A stretch of DNA of 64,000 nucleotides from Microbacterium trichothecenolyticum (lineage in GTDB: Bacteria > Actinomycetota > Actinomycetes > Actinomycetales > Microbacteriaceae): positions 1 through 64,000 of the forward strand of contig NZ_JYJA01000026.1 of assembly GCF_000956465.1 (NCBI RefSeq), written 5' to 3'. A model generated the notes under the pieces. The model was not told the DNA's origin. It searched no databases and saw only the letters and a list, made by a program, of their open reading frames with translations. Made by a program: the position numbers and the translations under genes. Of this stretch, positions 38,007-45,820 are shown piece after piece. Numbering within the stretch: position 1 is the first letter of the stretch; the number at the start of each line of letters is the position of its first letter.

Positions 38007-38582
38007 TCAGCGCACGAGGGCGAGGCCGCCGGTCCAGCCGATCTGCTCGCCCACGGCGAGGGTCAGCTGAAGGAACCCGATCGACTCGAGCTCGTGCGCG
38101 CGGGCGAGCGCGCCCGCGTCGACGGCGGCGAGCCCGCCCGCGGTGATCGCGGCGATGAGGCCGGCCTTGGCATCGGCGTCGTCGCCCGCGACGAGCACCG
38201 TGGTGGTGGCGTCGCCCTCGCGGCCGCTCACGAGCGTCGCGGCGAAGTTCGTGTTGAAGGCCTTGACCACCTTCGCCTCGGGGAGCGAGGACTGCAGCTC
38301 CGCGGCCGCCGAGCTGCCGGCGGGGACGACGAGCGCGTCGAAGGTCGAGAAGTCGAGCGGGTTCGTGAGGTCGACGACCGTCTTGCCGGCGAGCTGCGGG
38401 CCGTAGGCGGCGGCGATCTGCGCGAGCGCCGCGTAGGGCACTGCCAGCACGACGATGTCGCCGTTGACGACGGCGGCGGTGTCCGCGCTGCCGATGTGCT
38501 GGATGTCGGCGCCGCCGCGGGCGAGCACACCGCTGATGGCCTGGCCCATGTTGCCGTTTCCGAAGATCGTGATCGTGGTCAT
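38007..38582 (-). CDS. F420/NADPH reductase-like NAD(P)-binding protein
   Basis: A 191-residue Rossmann protein of the NADPH:F420 oxidoreductase-like family (DinF-type small reductases). The dinucleotide loop is ITIFGNGNMGQAISG, followed by GDIVVLAVPYAAL, VVDLTNPLDF and KAFNTNFA, all typical of the group. F420 use is not certain: many members with this length act on other substrates. It is divergent from a MarR-type gene and separated from it by a 94-bp region with an inverted repeat, so redox or ligand control by that regulator is likely. Confidence 0.85.
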   Translation of the reverse strand: MTTITIFGNGNMGQAISGVLARGGADIQHIGSADTAAVVNGDIVVLAVPYAALAQIAAAYGPQLAGKTVVDLTNPLDFSTFDALVVPAGSSAAAELQSSLPEAKVVKAFNTNFAATLVSGREGDATTTVLVAGDDADAKAGLIAAITAGGLAAVDAGALARAHELESIGFLQLTLAVGEQIGWTGGLALVR

Positions 38583-38606
38583 GGCTGTTTTCTCCTGTCG
38601 GACGAA

Positions 38607-38626
38607 TTGCTTGTAGCTTCAAGCAT
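38607..38626. promoter_or_regulatory. Probable MarR-type operator
   Basis: TTGCTTG-TAGCTT-CAAGCATC contains the inverted arms GCTTG/CAAGC (38609-38613, 38620-38624) with 6-nt spacing, midway between the divergent reductase and MarR genes. A further half-site GCTTGT occurs about 30 bp away. Confidence 0.6.
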
Positions 38627-38676
38627 CTGAGAGAGGACAACTCGCTTGTCGCCACAACTATTCCTAGAATCGGAGA

Positions 38677-39162
38677 ATGAACAGGCCGCGGTTCTACACG
38701 GGCGACGAGCAGGACACCTGGGTGCCGTTCGCCGCACTCCTCGAACTGCTCCCACGCGAACTCGACGCACAGCTCCTGCGTGACGAGGACCTCACGCACT
38801 TCGACTACTTCGCGCTGTCGATGCTGTCGAACTCCGACGACCACCGCCTCCAGATGAAGGAGCTCGCGTCGATGACGAATGCGACGCTCCCGCGCCTGTC
38901 GCATGTGATCTCGCGGCTCGAGGCGCGCGGCCTCGTGCACCGGGAGCGCAACGCCTCCGACGCGCGCGCGACCGACGCCGTCATCACCGCCGACGGCCGC
39001 CGCAAGGTGCTCCAGGCGACCCCGGGCCATGTCGAGACCGTGCGCTCTCTTCTGCTCGACGTGATCACGCCCGAGCAGGCGGAGCAGCTGCGGGAGATCA
39101 CCGCCGCCGTGCTCGCCCGGCTCGACCCTGACGGCCGGATGGCGGCGAGCCGCCCGCGCTGA
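38677..39162 (+). CDS. MarR-family transcriptional regulator
   Basis: A 161-residue winged-helix regulator. The pattern LSMLSNSDDHRLQMKELASMTNATLPRLSHVISRLEARGLVHRE with the wing DARATDAVITADGRR is characteristic of MarR proteins. It is divergent from the reductase-like gene and probably represses it and itself. TAGAAT ends 6 nt before ATG 38677, so the mRNA is probably leaderless and the usable operator region is very compact. The C-terminal residues run into a GC-rich repeat that continues beyond the stop. Confidence 0.9.
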   Translation: MNRPRFYTGDEQDTWVPFAALLELLPRELDAQLLRDEDLTHFDYFALSMLSNSDDHRLQMKELASMTNATLPRLSHVISRLEARGLVHRERNASDARATDAVITADGRRKVLQATPGHVETVRSLLLDVITPEQAEQLREITAAVLARLDPDGRMAASRPR

Positions 39163-39175
39163 GGCGGCGCCGGTC

Positions 39176-39248
39176 GAGCCGCCTGCGCTGAGCCGCCTGC
39201 GCTGAGCCGCCCGCGCCGGGCCGCCGCGCTGCGCCGGGCCGCCGCGCC
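39176..39248. repeat. Imperfect GC-rich tandem repeats after marR
   Basis: Three 14-bp units of the form GAGCCGCCTGCGCT (39176-39217) are followed by an 18-bp unit GGGCCGCCGCGCTGCGCC and a shortened copy to 39248. A related unit is found in the last codons of the regulator gene (39147-39160), so the array seems to have grown out of the coding end. Confidence 0.75.
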
Positions 39249-39258
39249 AAGCGTTCAC

Positions 39259-39328
39259 ATCGCGTGCTCTCACCGAGAGCACGCGTTATTCGCGTTCGGA
39301 TCTCGTGATCTCGGTGAGAACACGCGAT
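39259..39328. repeat. Nested hairpins: terminator plus long inverted repeat
   Basis: CGCGTGCTCT-CACCG-AGAGCACGCG (39261-39285) is a perfect 10-bp hairpin followed by TTATT and could end marR transcription. Its left arm also pairs, 18 of 19 bases, with 39310-39328, so two alternative foldings exist. The remainder of the 370-bp gene-free stretch 39163-39532 shows only a ribosome site for the next gene. Confidence 0.7.
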
Positions 39329-39532
39329 ATGGACGAGGTGGAGCGCACGGACGCGCAACTCGAAGACCCCGCCTGTGTCGAGCGTTCACCGGATCCACCC
39401 CGGCCGTTCATCGACATCGAACCCCGCGGGCCCCGACGATGGATCGACCGGCACCGGCGCCGACAGTGACCGGCCGGAACAGAGGTTCCGGCGTCCGATC
39501 CGTCCCCCGTCCCTCCACCCGAGAGGTGTCAC

Positions 39533-40720
39533 TTGACCCTTCGCGTGCTGTCCCTGTACGAAGGCTTCTTCGCCGGCGGGGCGAGGATCCTTCACTCCGA
39601 TGTCGTCGCCGGGCTCCATGCCGGTGGCGAGCAGTCCCACGCGGTGCTCTCGCTGTCGGCGCAGGCGCACCGGGACGCCACCGTCCAGTTCGCCCACGAC
39701 GACCCGCGCTACCGGCGGCTCGCCGCGGCGGGGGTCGAGATCACGGCGCTCGGCGGCACGGCCGGCGCGGATCCGATGCATCCGTCGTCGTTCCGCGAGC
39801 TCGACCTGCACCGCGCCGCCGACGCGGTCGCACAGGCTGACGTCGTGCTCTCGCTCAAGGAGCAGCCGCTCGGTCTGCTGCTGGCGCTGCGTGCCCACGG
39901 GATGATGCCGTCGGTGCCCGTCGCAGCCTGCCTGCACCGCTCGGATCCGACCCACTCGGGACCCGCGCTCGGGTGGCTCCGCGAGGCGGCCGAGACCGGA
40001 CTGCTCACCGCCACGATCTCGTGCGCGCGCTCGACCGACGAGGCATATGCACAGCACCTCCCGTTCGGCCTCGATCGGCGGGTCGTGCCGAACGGCATCG
40101 ACACCGACGTGTTCGCTCCGAACGCGGACGACGTCGTGAATGCGGCGCTGCGCGCGAGCCTGGGCATTCCGCTCGACGCTCCCGTGGTGCTCCTGGCCGC
40201 CCGGTTCGATGCGATGAAGGACCCGGGGCTGTTCCTCGACGCGGCCGCACGGCACGCCGCAGCGCGGCCGGATGCGCACTACGTGCTGTGCGGAGCGGGC
40301 ATGACCCAGGACAACGCGGGCTTCGCTTCGCTGATGGATGCCGCGACCTCGGCCGATCGCGTGCACGCTCTGGGTATCCGCAGCGACATGGCGGCGCTCT
40401 ACCGGATCGCCGACATCGTCGCTCTCACCAGTGCGTTCGGGGAGGCATCGCCGCTGTGCCTGCTCGAGGGGGCGGCGTCGGGTGCGACGCCGGTGACCAC
40501 CGACGTCGGCGATGCGGCGCGGAGCATCCAAGGACTCGGGCTCGTGACGCCGCGCGATCCCGACGCCATCGCAGCCGCCTGGGAGGCTGTGTTGCACGAT
40601 CGGGCCGGTTACCGCGAAGCGGCGCTCGCTGCCCGCCCGAGGCTGTCGCGCGGCCGGATGGTCGACGAGTATCGACTGGCGATCCAGAGCCTGGCCGAGC
40701 GCCGCCGCCTCGCGGCCTGA
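39533..40720 (+). CDS. Family 4 glycosyltransferase
   Basis: A 395-residue GT-B glycosyltransferase. The C-terminal domain has PNGIDTDVFAP, VLLAARFDAMKDPGLFLDAA and the donor site FGEASPLCLLEGAASGATPVTTDVGD, all characteristic of GT4 enzymes; the N-terminal domain starts LRVLSLYEGFFAGGARI. Start TTG 39533 has GAGAGG 7 nt before it. It stands alone, so the acceptor (teichoic acid, exopolysaccharide or glycolipid) cannot be inferred. Confidence 0.87.
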   Translation: MTLRVLSLYEGFFAGGARILHSDVVAGLHAGGEQSHAVLSLSAQAHRDATVQFAHDDPRYRRLAAAGVEITALGGTAGADPMHPSSFRELDLHRAADAVAQADVVLSLKEQPLGLLLALRAHGMMPSVPVAACLHRSDPTHSGPALGWLREAAETGLLTATISCARSTDEAYAQHLPFGLDRRVVPNGIDTDVFAPNADDVVNAALRASLGIPLDAPVVLLAARFDAMKDPGLFLDAAARHAAARPDAHYVLCGAGMTQDNAGFASLMDAATSADRVHALGIRSDMAALYRIADIVALTSAFGEASPLCLLEGAASGATPVTTDVGDAARSIQGLGLVTPRDPDAIAAAWEAVLHDRAGYREAALAARPRLSRGRMVDEYRLAIQSLAERRRLAA

Positions 40721-40730
40721 CGGGAAGGTC

Positions 40731-40783
40731 TGCGGGGCCGAGGCGTCCGCGGCCGAGGCGTGCGGGGCCGAGGCGTGCGGGGC
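40731..40783. repeat. 15-bp tandem repeat
   Basis: Units TGCGGGGCCGAGGCG, TCCGCGGCCGAGGCG and TGCGGGGCCGAGGCG are followed by a partial fourth, right after the glycosyltransferase stop. Beyond it (about 40806-40860) is an AT-poor segment with GCTCGCTCAACGAGC-like inverted words. No gene lies in 40721-40881. Confidence 0.75.
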
Positions 40784-40881
40784 GCTCGGGGCGTCTCGTC
40801 TCTGCGTTTCGACTCGGAAGCTCGCTCTTCGACCGCGTTCCCCGCTCGCTCAACGAGCAAAACCAGGACCCGCAGCGGCAT

Positions 40882-41658
40882 CTACACGAGGCGCTCGCGC
40901 ACCACGCGTGCCGTCGCTGCGGGGTCGGGGCGATGCATGACGGACTCCGGCACGACGACGAGTCCGGCGCCGTCGATCTCGTCGGACAGGCGGTCGGCGG
41001 CGGTGATCAGCATCGGAAAGGTCTGGGCTCCGCGCAGCACGGTGACCGGAGCGGCGACCGAGAGCATCTCGGCGCTCGGGCTCGACGCCACGCGCACCAG
41101 GTTGGTGTCGTACACCGTGGACTGGGCCAGGGGGACCAGCGTCGCGAACTGGTCGCTCGCGCGGATGCCCTCGACCATCTCGCGCGGAAGGCCGACGCCC
41201 TCGAGCTGGAACGTCACGATCGCCTCGTCGGACCGACCTGCGTCGACGAGCGCCTGCAAACGGTCGGCGAGGTCGTCGGCCGGCTCGTCGACGCCGAAGC
41301 GCAGCGGCGGCTCCGACAGGAACAGCGCCCGCACCGCGACGCCGCGCGACGCCGCGAACAGCGCCAGCATCGCGCCCGACGAGTGCCCGAGCACGGCCGC
41401 ATCGCCGCCGACCGCCGCGATCACGGCCGCCAGGTCTTCGACCTCCCGCTCCGGCGTGGAATCTCGCGCGTCTCCGCTCGAGCCGCGCGCGCGACGGTCC
41501 CATGTGACGGCTCGGAAGCCGGCATCAGCCAGAGCCCCGGCCAGTCCCGCAGCGTCGGCGGCCGTCGACATGGCGCCATTCACGATGACGACGGTCGGGC
41601 CCTCCCCGGTCCCGTCGTAGGCGATGGGGGTTCCGTCTGCGGAGGTCACGGTCTTCAT
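40882..41658 (-). CDS. Alpha/beta-fold hydrolase
   Basis: A 258-residue soluble hydrolase. The oxyanion/nucleophile elements are TVVIVNGAMS after strand 3, the helix DRRARGSSGDA and the nucleophile elbow LGHSSGAML (Ser about residue 99). The C-terminal His is in the VVPESVMHRPDP stretch. ATG 41658 gives the family-like start MKTVTSADGTPIAYDGTG; a longer frame has no support. Esterase or haloperoxidase-like activities are typical, but no substrate is indicated. Confidence 0.85.
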   Translation of the reverse strand: MKTVTSADGTPIAYDGTGEGPTVVIVNGAMSTAADAAGLAGALADAGFRAVTWDRRARGSSGDARDSTPEREVEDLAAVIAAVGGDAAVLGHSSGAMLALFAASRGVAVRALFLSEPPLRFGVDEPADDLADRLQALVDAGRSDEAIVTFQLEGVGLPREMVEGIRASDQFATLVPLAQSTVYDTNLVRVASSPSAEMLSVAAPVTVLRGAQTFPMLITAADRLSDEIDGAGLVVVPESVMHRPDPAATARVVRERLV

Positions 41659-41788
41659 GGGCGTCAGCCAACCACGGGCGTCCGACATGCGACAGGGGCG
41701 CAGCATCCGTCTTCCGCATCTCATGCATGCATCGGCATCGGTGTCAACCACATGGGCGGGAGGGGCGAGCGAAGCGCACCCTCGGTGC

Positions 41789-42106
41789 ATGAAGCACGTG
41801 ACGTACGCAGACAAGGCGCTCTTCCTCGATGACGAGTCCGCCGACTGGCTCATGGAGTACGCGCGCGCACTGGGCGTGGCCGGGATGACCGATTCGATCT
41901 CGCTGCGCGTGATCGGCGTGGACGGGAACGAGGTCGACGCGACGTTCCTGCTGAACCCGAACACCGAGCTGGTCACGCAGACCACCCGGAATTCTCTCGA
42001 CGCTCCGAAGAACGACGCAGCCGTCGGCTACATGCAGGAGCGCACGCGTCTCATCGTGGCGCCGCCGCCCGCGCGCATGGTCGACGACCCCTTCGACATC
42101 GTGTGA
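41789..42106 (+). CDS. Small protein of unknown function
   Basis: A 105-residue soluble, acidic protein I do not recognise. It begins MKHVTYADKALFLDD, has one predicted helix (SADWLMEYARALG), a beta-rich middle (SISLRVIGVDGNEVDATFLLN) and a charged end. The reading frame shows normal coding bias and lies between two convergent/divergent genes without overlap. A CACCCT sequence 6 nt before ATG 41789 resembles the leaderless -10 pattern seen elsewhere here. Confidence 0.65.
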   Translation: MKHVTYADKALFLDDESADWLMEYARALGVAGMTDSISLRVIGVDGNEVDATFLLNPNTELVTQTTRNSLDAPKNDAAVGYMQERTRLIVAPPPARMVDDPFDIV

Positions 42107-42118
42107 GCCCTCGCCGGC

Positions 42119-42712
42119 TCAGCGCGACCGGATCGCGAGGAACCGGATCGGCACCTCGATGAGTTCGACGGGGCCGTGCGCGGCCTCGCCGTCGAGGAGC
42201 AGCGCATCGCCGGGCTCCATCTCGTACTCGTAGCCGCCGTGCCCGTAGGTCATGCGCCCCTCGAGCATGTAGAGGAACTCGGTGCCCGGGTGCTGGAAGA
42301 GCGGGAACACGTTCGACGCGTCGGTGAGCGTCACGAGCGTGGGCTCGAGCGCGTTCGGGGTGTCTTTCAGCACTCCGAGCATGCGATACAGGTGACCGTG
42401 CTGCGTGCCGCTGCGGACGCTGACGCTGCCCGCGCCGGCCTTGGTGAACGACGCCTCGCGATCGCTCGCAGACCCGCGGAACAGCGCGGTGACCGGGATG
42501 CCGAACCCGTCGGCCAGTCGCTGCAGCGTCGTGAGCGAGCACGAGGTCGTCGCCGACTCGATCTTCGAGATCATCGCCTTCGACAGGCCGGTGCGCGCCG
42601 CGAGATCGGCAGCCGAGATGCCCTGCTCGGCGCGGTAGCGCCGCACCTGCTGGGCGATGATCGGCTCGAGCACGCCACCCGCGCCGTCTGCTCCGGGGGT
42701 CGCGGCACTCAC
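42119..42712 (-). CDS. Cupin-HTH regulator (PuuR-like)
   Basis: A 197-residue regulator with an XRE helix-turn-helix at residues about 18-72 (AEQGISAADLAARTGLSKAM, then LQRLADGFGIPVTALF) and a C-terminal cupin sensor (FPLFQHPGTEFLYMLEGRM to EPGDALLLDGEAAHGP). This architecture is that of PuuR-type regulators, which commonly control polyamine or amine catabolism. GTG 42712 overlaps the stop of the M20 hydrolase gene (GTGA), making it the last gene of the eight-gene amine operon, and the obvious candidate to control it. Confidence 0.87.
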   Translation of the reverse strand: MSAATPGADGAGGVLEPIIAQQVRRYRAEQGISAADLAARTGLSKAMISKIESATTSCSLTTLQRLADGFGIPVTALFRGSASDREASFTKAGAGSVSVRSGTQHGHLYRMLGVLKDTPNALEPTLVTLTDASNVFPLFQHPGTEFLYMLEGRMTYGHGGYEYEMEPGDALLLDGEAAHGPVELIEVPIRFLAIRSR

Positions 42713-44088
42713 CTCGCCATCATATGGCGGGTGTCTGCGGCGGCGGCCTCGGCGCCCGGCGCAGCGAGGCCCTGCAGCACATCGGCCAGTGCGACAGCGC
42801 CGACTTCGGCATCCGCGTCCTCCACCAGCTCCTCGGGGGAGTGCGAGATGCCGGTCGGGTTGCGGACGAACAGCATCGCGGTGGGGACGGATGCCGCGAG
42901 GACACCCGCGTCGTGGCCGGCACCGGTGCCGAGCTCGGGGGCGTCGACGAGCGCGGTTCGCAGCGCCTCGCGCAGGCCGAGGTCGAAGTCGACGGTCGGG
43001 CTCAGGGACTCCTCGCGGACCTCGGCGCGGCAGCCCTCGTCGGCGGCGGCCGCGAGGACGCGGTCGCGGGCCTGGGACACGAGCGCGGCGGTGACGAGAT
43101 CGTCGGGGTGTCGGATGTCGATCCAGAACCGGACCTGCGACGCGATGACGTTCGTGCCGCCCGGCACCGGCTCGAGCCGGCCGATCGTCGCCCGGGCGTC
43201 GGGCGTGCGACGGGCGAGGTCGCGGATCTCGACGATCATGCGGGCGGCGGCGACCATCGGGTCGCGCCGGTCGTCCATGAGGGTCGTGCCGGCGTGGTTG
43301 CCCTGGCCGTCGACGGTCACCCGCCATCGGCCGTGCCCGAGGATCGATGAGGCGATCGCGACGGGACGGTCGAGGTCGATGAGGCCTCGCCCCTGCTCGA
43401 CGTGGAGCTCGACGAAGGACGATATCCGCGCGAGCCGCCCGGGATCGGGGCCGATGTGCGCCGGGTCGAGACCGTCGCGCCGCGCGACCTCGGCGAAGGT
43501 GTCGCCCTCGCGGTCGGTGAGCGCCAGCGCGCGCTCGGGGCTGATGGCCCCGGCCATCAGACGCGAGCCCAGGCATGCGACGCCGAACCGCGACCCCTCC
43601 TCCTCGGGGAAGACGGCGATGCCGATCGGGCGGTCGGGAACGACCGAGCGCTCGCGCAGCAGATCGACGGCGGCGAGAGCGGATGCCACGCCCAGCGGTC
43701 CGTCGTAACCGCCCCCGCCGGGTACCGAGTCGAGATGGCTGCCCGTGATCACGGCGTCTGCGGTGCTGCCGCCCGGGTTCCACCACCCCCACATCGTGCC
43801 GTTGCAGTCGCGCTCGACGTCGAGTCCCCGGGCCTCCGCGTGGCCGGTGAACCACTCGCGGAGCTCGCGGTCGGCATCCGAGTATCCGGCACGACTGAAG
43901 CCGCCCCGCGCCGGATCCGCGCCGACGGCCGCGATCTCGCGCAGCATCCCCGCGACGCTCCCGCGCCCGCCCGCGGCGCCATATCGCTGCTCCGCAGTCA
44001 CCTTTGGCGCTCGGGCCCTCAGGGCACGCGCCGAAAGCGACTGCGGAGCATCGGGGGAGTCCGGGGTGGGGACCGCGGGCGCGCTCAT
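42709..44088 (-). CDS. M20-family amidohydrolase (allantoate/N-carbamoyl-amino-acid type)
   Basis: A 459-residue zinc amidohydrolase of the AllC/HyuC group. Metal ligands are in ITGSHLDSVPGGGGYDG and FPEEEGSRF, with HVEQG and the C-terminal GISHSPEE completing the site; the GAGHDAG stretch binds substrate carboxylate. The family cleaves ureido or amide groups, releasing ammonia or carbamate. Residues about 13-36 (including RALRARAPKVTAEQRYG) are encoded by a palindromic dispersed element, which lengthens the N-terminus compared with homologues. ATG 44088 overlaps the oxidase stop; its stop overlaps the regulator gene. Position within the amine operon suggests hydrolysis of an N-acyl or ureido intermediate. 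Confidence 0.88.
   Translation of the reverse strand: MSAPAVPTPDSPDAPQSLSARALRARAPKVTAEQRYGAAGGRGSVAGMLREIAAVGADPARGGFSRAGYSDADRELREWFTGHAEARGLDVERDCNGTMWGWWNPGGSTADAVITGSHLDSVPGGGGYDGPLGVASALAAVDLLRERSVVPDRPIGIAVFPEEEGSRFGVACLGSRLMAGAISPERALALTDREGDTFAEVARRDGLDPAHIGPDPGRLARISSFVELHVEQGRGLIDLDRPVAIASSILGHGRWRVTVDGQGNHAGTTLMDDRRDPMVAAARMIVEIRDLARRTPDARATIGRLEPVPGGTNVIASQVRFWIDIRHPDDLVTAALVSQARDRVLAAAADEGCRAEVREESLSPTVDFDLGLREALRTALVDAPELGTGAGHDAGVLAASVPTAMLFVRNPTGISHSPEELVEDADAEVGAVALADVLQGLAAPGAEAAAADTRHMMAR
43988..44050. repeat. 63-bp palindromic dispersed element, copy 2 (inside a gene)
   Basis: The arms 43988-44010 and 44028-44050 match as an inverted repeat at 20 of 23 positions (ends TGCTCCGCAGTC / GACTGCGGAGCA). 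Arm sequence and total length match the intergenic copy at 2443-2506. The element is in frame within the 5' part of the M20 gene. Confidence 0.75.
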
Positions 44089-45218
44089 GCGCCGGCCAGG
44101 GCGGCGAGCGGGCGGAACCGCGCGACCCCCGAGTCGGAGCCCGTGACGAGGCGCGCGGCGAGCTCACCGAGCAGCGGCGCGAACTTGGCGCCGTGGCCGG
44201 AGCAGGGCGAGAGGATGGTCACGCCGCCGACGCGGTCGATGATGAACTCGTCGGCCGGTGCGTTCGTGAACAGGCACGTCGTCTCGGCGTACGGCTCGGG
44301 CACGAGGCCGGGCAGCGCCTCGGCGACGTACGAGACGAGCCTCTCGCGCCGCGCCGGATCGACGATGCGGTCGTGCTCGAGCGCCGAGCCGATGACGCGG
44401 CCGCCGTTGTACTCGGCGACCTTCTGCCCGCGGAAGTCGGCGTCGCGTCCGCCCGGCAGTCCGTATACCTGGATGTCGGCGCGCTTGTTGATGAAGGTCG
44501 GCCACGCCGCCTCCGGGTCGCGGTGGGGGAAGTGCAGCGCCTGCTCCTGCCGCACCTCGAGCCTCGGGAACGCGTCGAGCGCCTCCTGCGGCAGGCCCAG
44601 ACCGCCGAGCAGTGCCGGCAGCCAGCCGCCTGCCGCCACGACGACCTGCGACGCCATGACGACGTCGCCCGCCTCCGACTCGACGAGGTAGTCGTCGCCG
44701 TGGGGGAGCACGCGGGCGGCGGCCCAGTCCTGCCGCAGTTCGGCCCCTGCGGCGACCGCGAGACCGACCATCGCTCTCACCGCCTCCTCGGCGTCGATGA
44801 CGCCCGCGCTCTCGTGCCACAGCACCGGACCGTCGAACGCCAACCCCGTCCAGCGCGCCGAGGCCCCGGCAGCGGTGAGCAGCTCATGCGGGATGTCCGC
44901 GTCCGCGAGCACCGCCGCGAGCGCCGCCGGATCACGCGTCGCGCCGTAGTCCAGCGAGCCGGTCGGGGTGATGAGGCGCTCGCCGCGGAGGTCTTCGAGC
45001 TCGTCCCAGCCGCGCCGTGCCTCGATCATGAGCCCCGTGTAGAACGGGTCCGGGTACGTGTACCGCAGGATGCGCGCCGAGCCGTGGGAGCTGCCCCATT
45101 CGCCGGCGGGAACGCTGCGCTCGAGGATGACGACCTCATGCCCGCGACGGGCGAGCTGCCACGCCGTGGCGGCGCCCGCCAGGCCGGCGCCGATGATCGC
45201 GATCGGGTGAGTGGACAT
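44085..45218 (-). CDS. Monomeric sarcosine-oxidase / N-methyl-amino-acid oxidase-like flavoenzyme
   Basis: A 377-residue FAD enzyme of the MSOX/SolA family. It shows the dinucleotide motif IAIIGAGLAGAATA at the N-terminus, SSHGSARILRYTY after the second strand and TTCLFTNA near residue 310, the cysteine position of covalent FAD attachment. Members oxidise N-methyl amino acids to amine, formaldehyde and H2O2. Here it follows a glutamine-synthetase-III/glutamate-synthase-like set in one operon and overlaps the M20 gene by 4 bp, so N-methylglutamate (or a related N-alkyl amino acid) is a plausible substrate; that is inference. Confidence 0.86.
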   Translation of the reverse strand: MSTHPIAIIGAGLAGAATAWQLARRGHEVVILERSVPAGEWGSSHGSARILRYTYPDPFYTGLMIEARRGWDELEDLRGERLITPTGSLDYGATRDPAALAAVLADADIPHELLTAAGASARWTGLAFDGPVLWHESAGVIDAEEAVRAMVGLAVAAGAELRQDWAAARVLPHGDDYLVESEAGDVVMASQVVVAAGGWLPALLGGLGLPQEALDAFPRLEVRQEQALHFPHRDPEAAWPTFINKRADIQVYGLPGGRDADFRGQKVAEYNGGRVIGSALEHDRIVDPARRERLVSYVAEALPGLVPEPYAETTCLFTNAPADEFIIDRVGGVTILSPCSGHGAKFAPLLGELAARLVTGSDSGVARFRPLAALAGA

Positions 45219-45228
45219 TCAAGGCCTT

Positions 45229-45816
45229 TCAGGTGTGCGGCTCGTCGCCGGACGGGGTGAGATCGAATCGCGCGATGAGCGCGGACTCGCAGCGGATGCG
45301 GCGCTCGCGCGGGCTCTGCAGCAGCGCACTGCCGGGCGGGAGCGGAAGGTCGTCGACCGTCGCCGCTCCCGCCAGCAGCACGGTGAGGGTCGCCGCCGGA
45401 TCGACGAGCACCGTGCCGCGGTGCAGTTCGACGCGGTACGCGGGTGCAGCGAGCCCGCGCTTGACCATGAGGTTCACGACCGAGACGCCGCCGCGATCCG
45501 CGGTCGCCACGACGCGGGCTTCACCACGGAAACGGATGCCGCGTTCCCGCGTCACCCGTCGCTCGACGCCGTCGACCACCAGGGTGACCGTCGGCGCACT
45601 CAGTGGTATGAGCACGCGGTCGACGCCGGGGAACGCCGAGAACGGCATCCGTCCCCGCAGCTCCGCGATGCTCAGCCGCCACGCGAGGCGCTTCGCGAGC
45701 ACCCGCGTGACGCCGAGGCCGTTCGCCCACGACTCCGGCGAGGCGTCGGCGGGGGTGACGACATCCAGGTCGGCCAAGCCGGCAAGACCAGCCAGTGCGC
45801 CCAGGTCGGGGGACAT
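45229..45816 (-). CDS. HutD/Ves-family protein
   Basis: A 195-residue double-cupin-like protein of the HutD/Ves family. The pattern SWANGLGVTRVLAKRLAWRLSIAELRGRMPFSAFPGVDRVLIPL is split here over residues about 28-70 and is the family hallmark; the WxNGxGxT and FSxFPGxDR elements are exact. HutD proteins accompany histidine- and other amino-acid catabolic genes and are thought to have a governing or protective role rather than a catalytic one. The gene lies between the FMN subunit (4 bp away) and the oxidase (10 bp away) in the operon. Confidence 0.82.
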   Translation of the reverse strand: MSPDLGALAGLAGLADLDVVTPADASPESWANGLGVTRVLAKRLAWRLSIAELRGRMPFSAFPGVDRVLIPLSAPTVTLVVDGVERRVTRERGIRFRGEARVVATADRGGVSVVNLMVKRGLAAPAYRVELHRGTVLVDPAATLTVLLAGAATVDDLPLPPGSALLQSPRERRIRCESALIARFDLTPSGDEPHT

Positions 45817-45820
45817 GGCG

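Noticed and set aside
39176..39248. CRISPR-like direct repeats
   Set aside because: Units are 14-18 bp, contiguous and imperfect with no unique spacers, and no cas genes are present.
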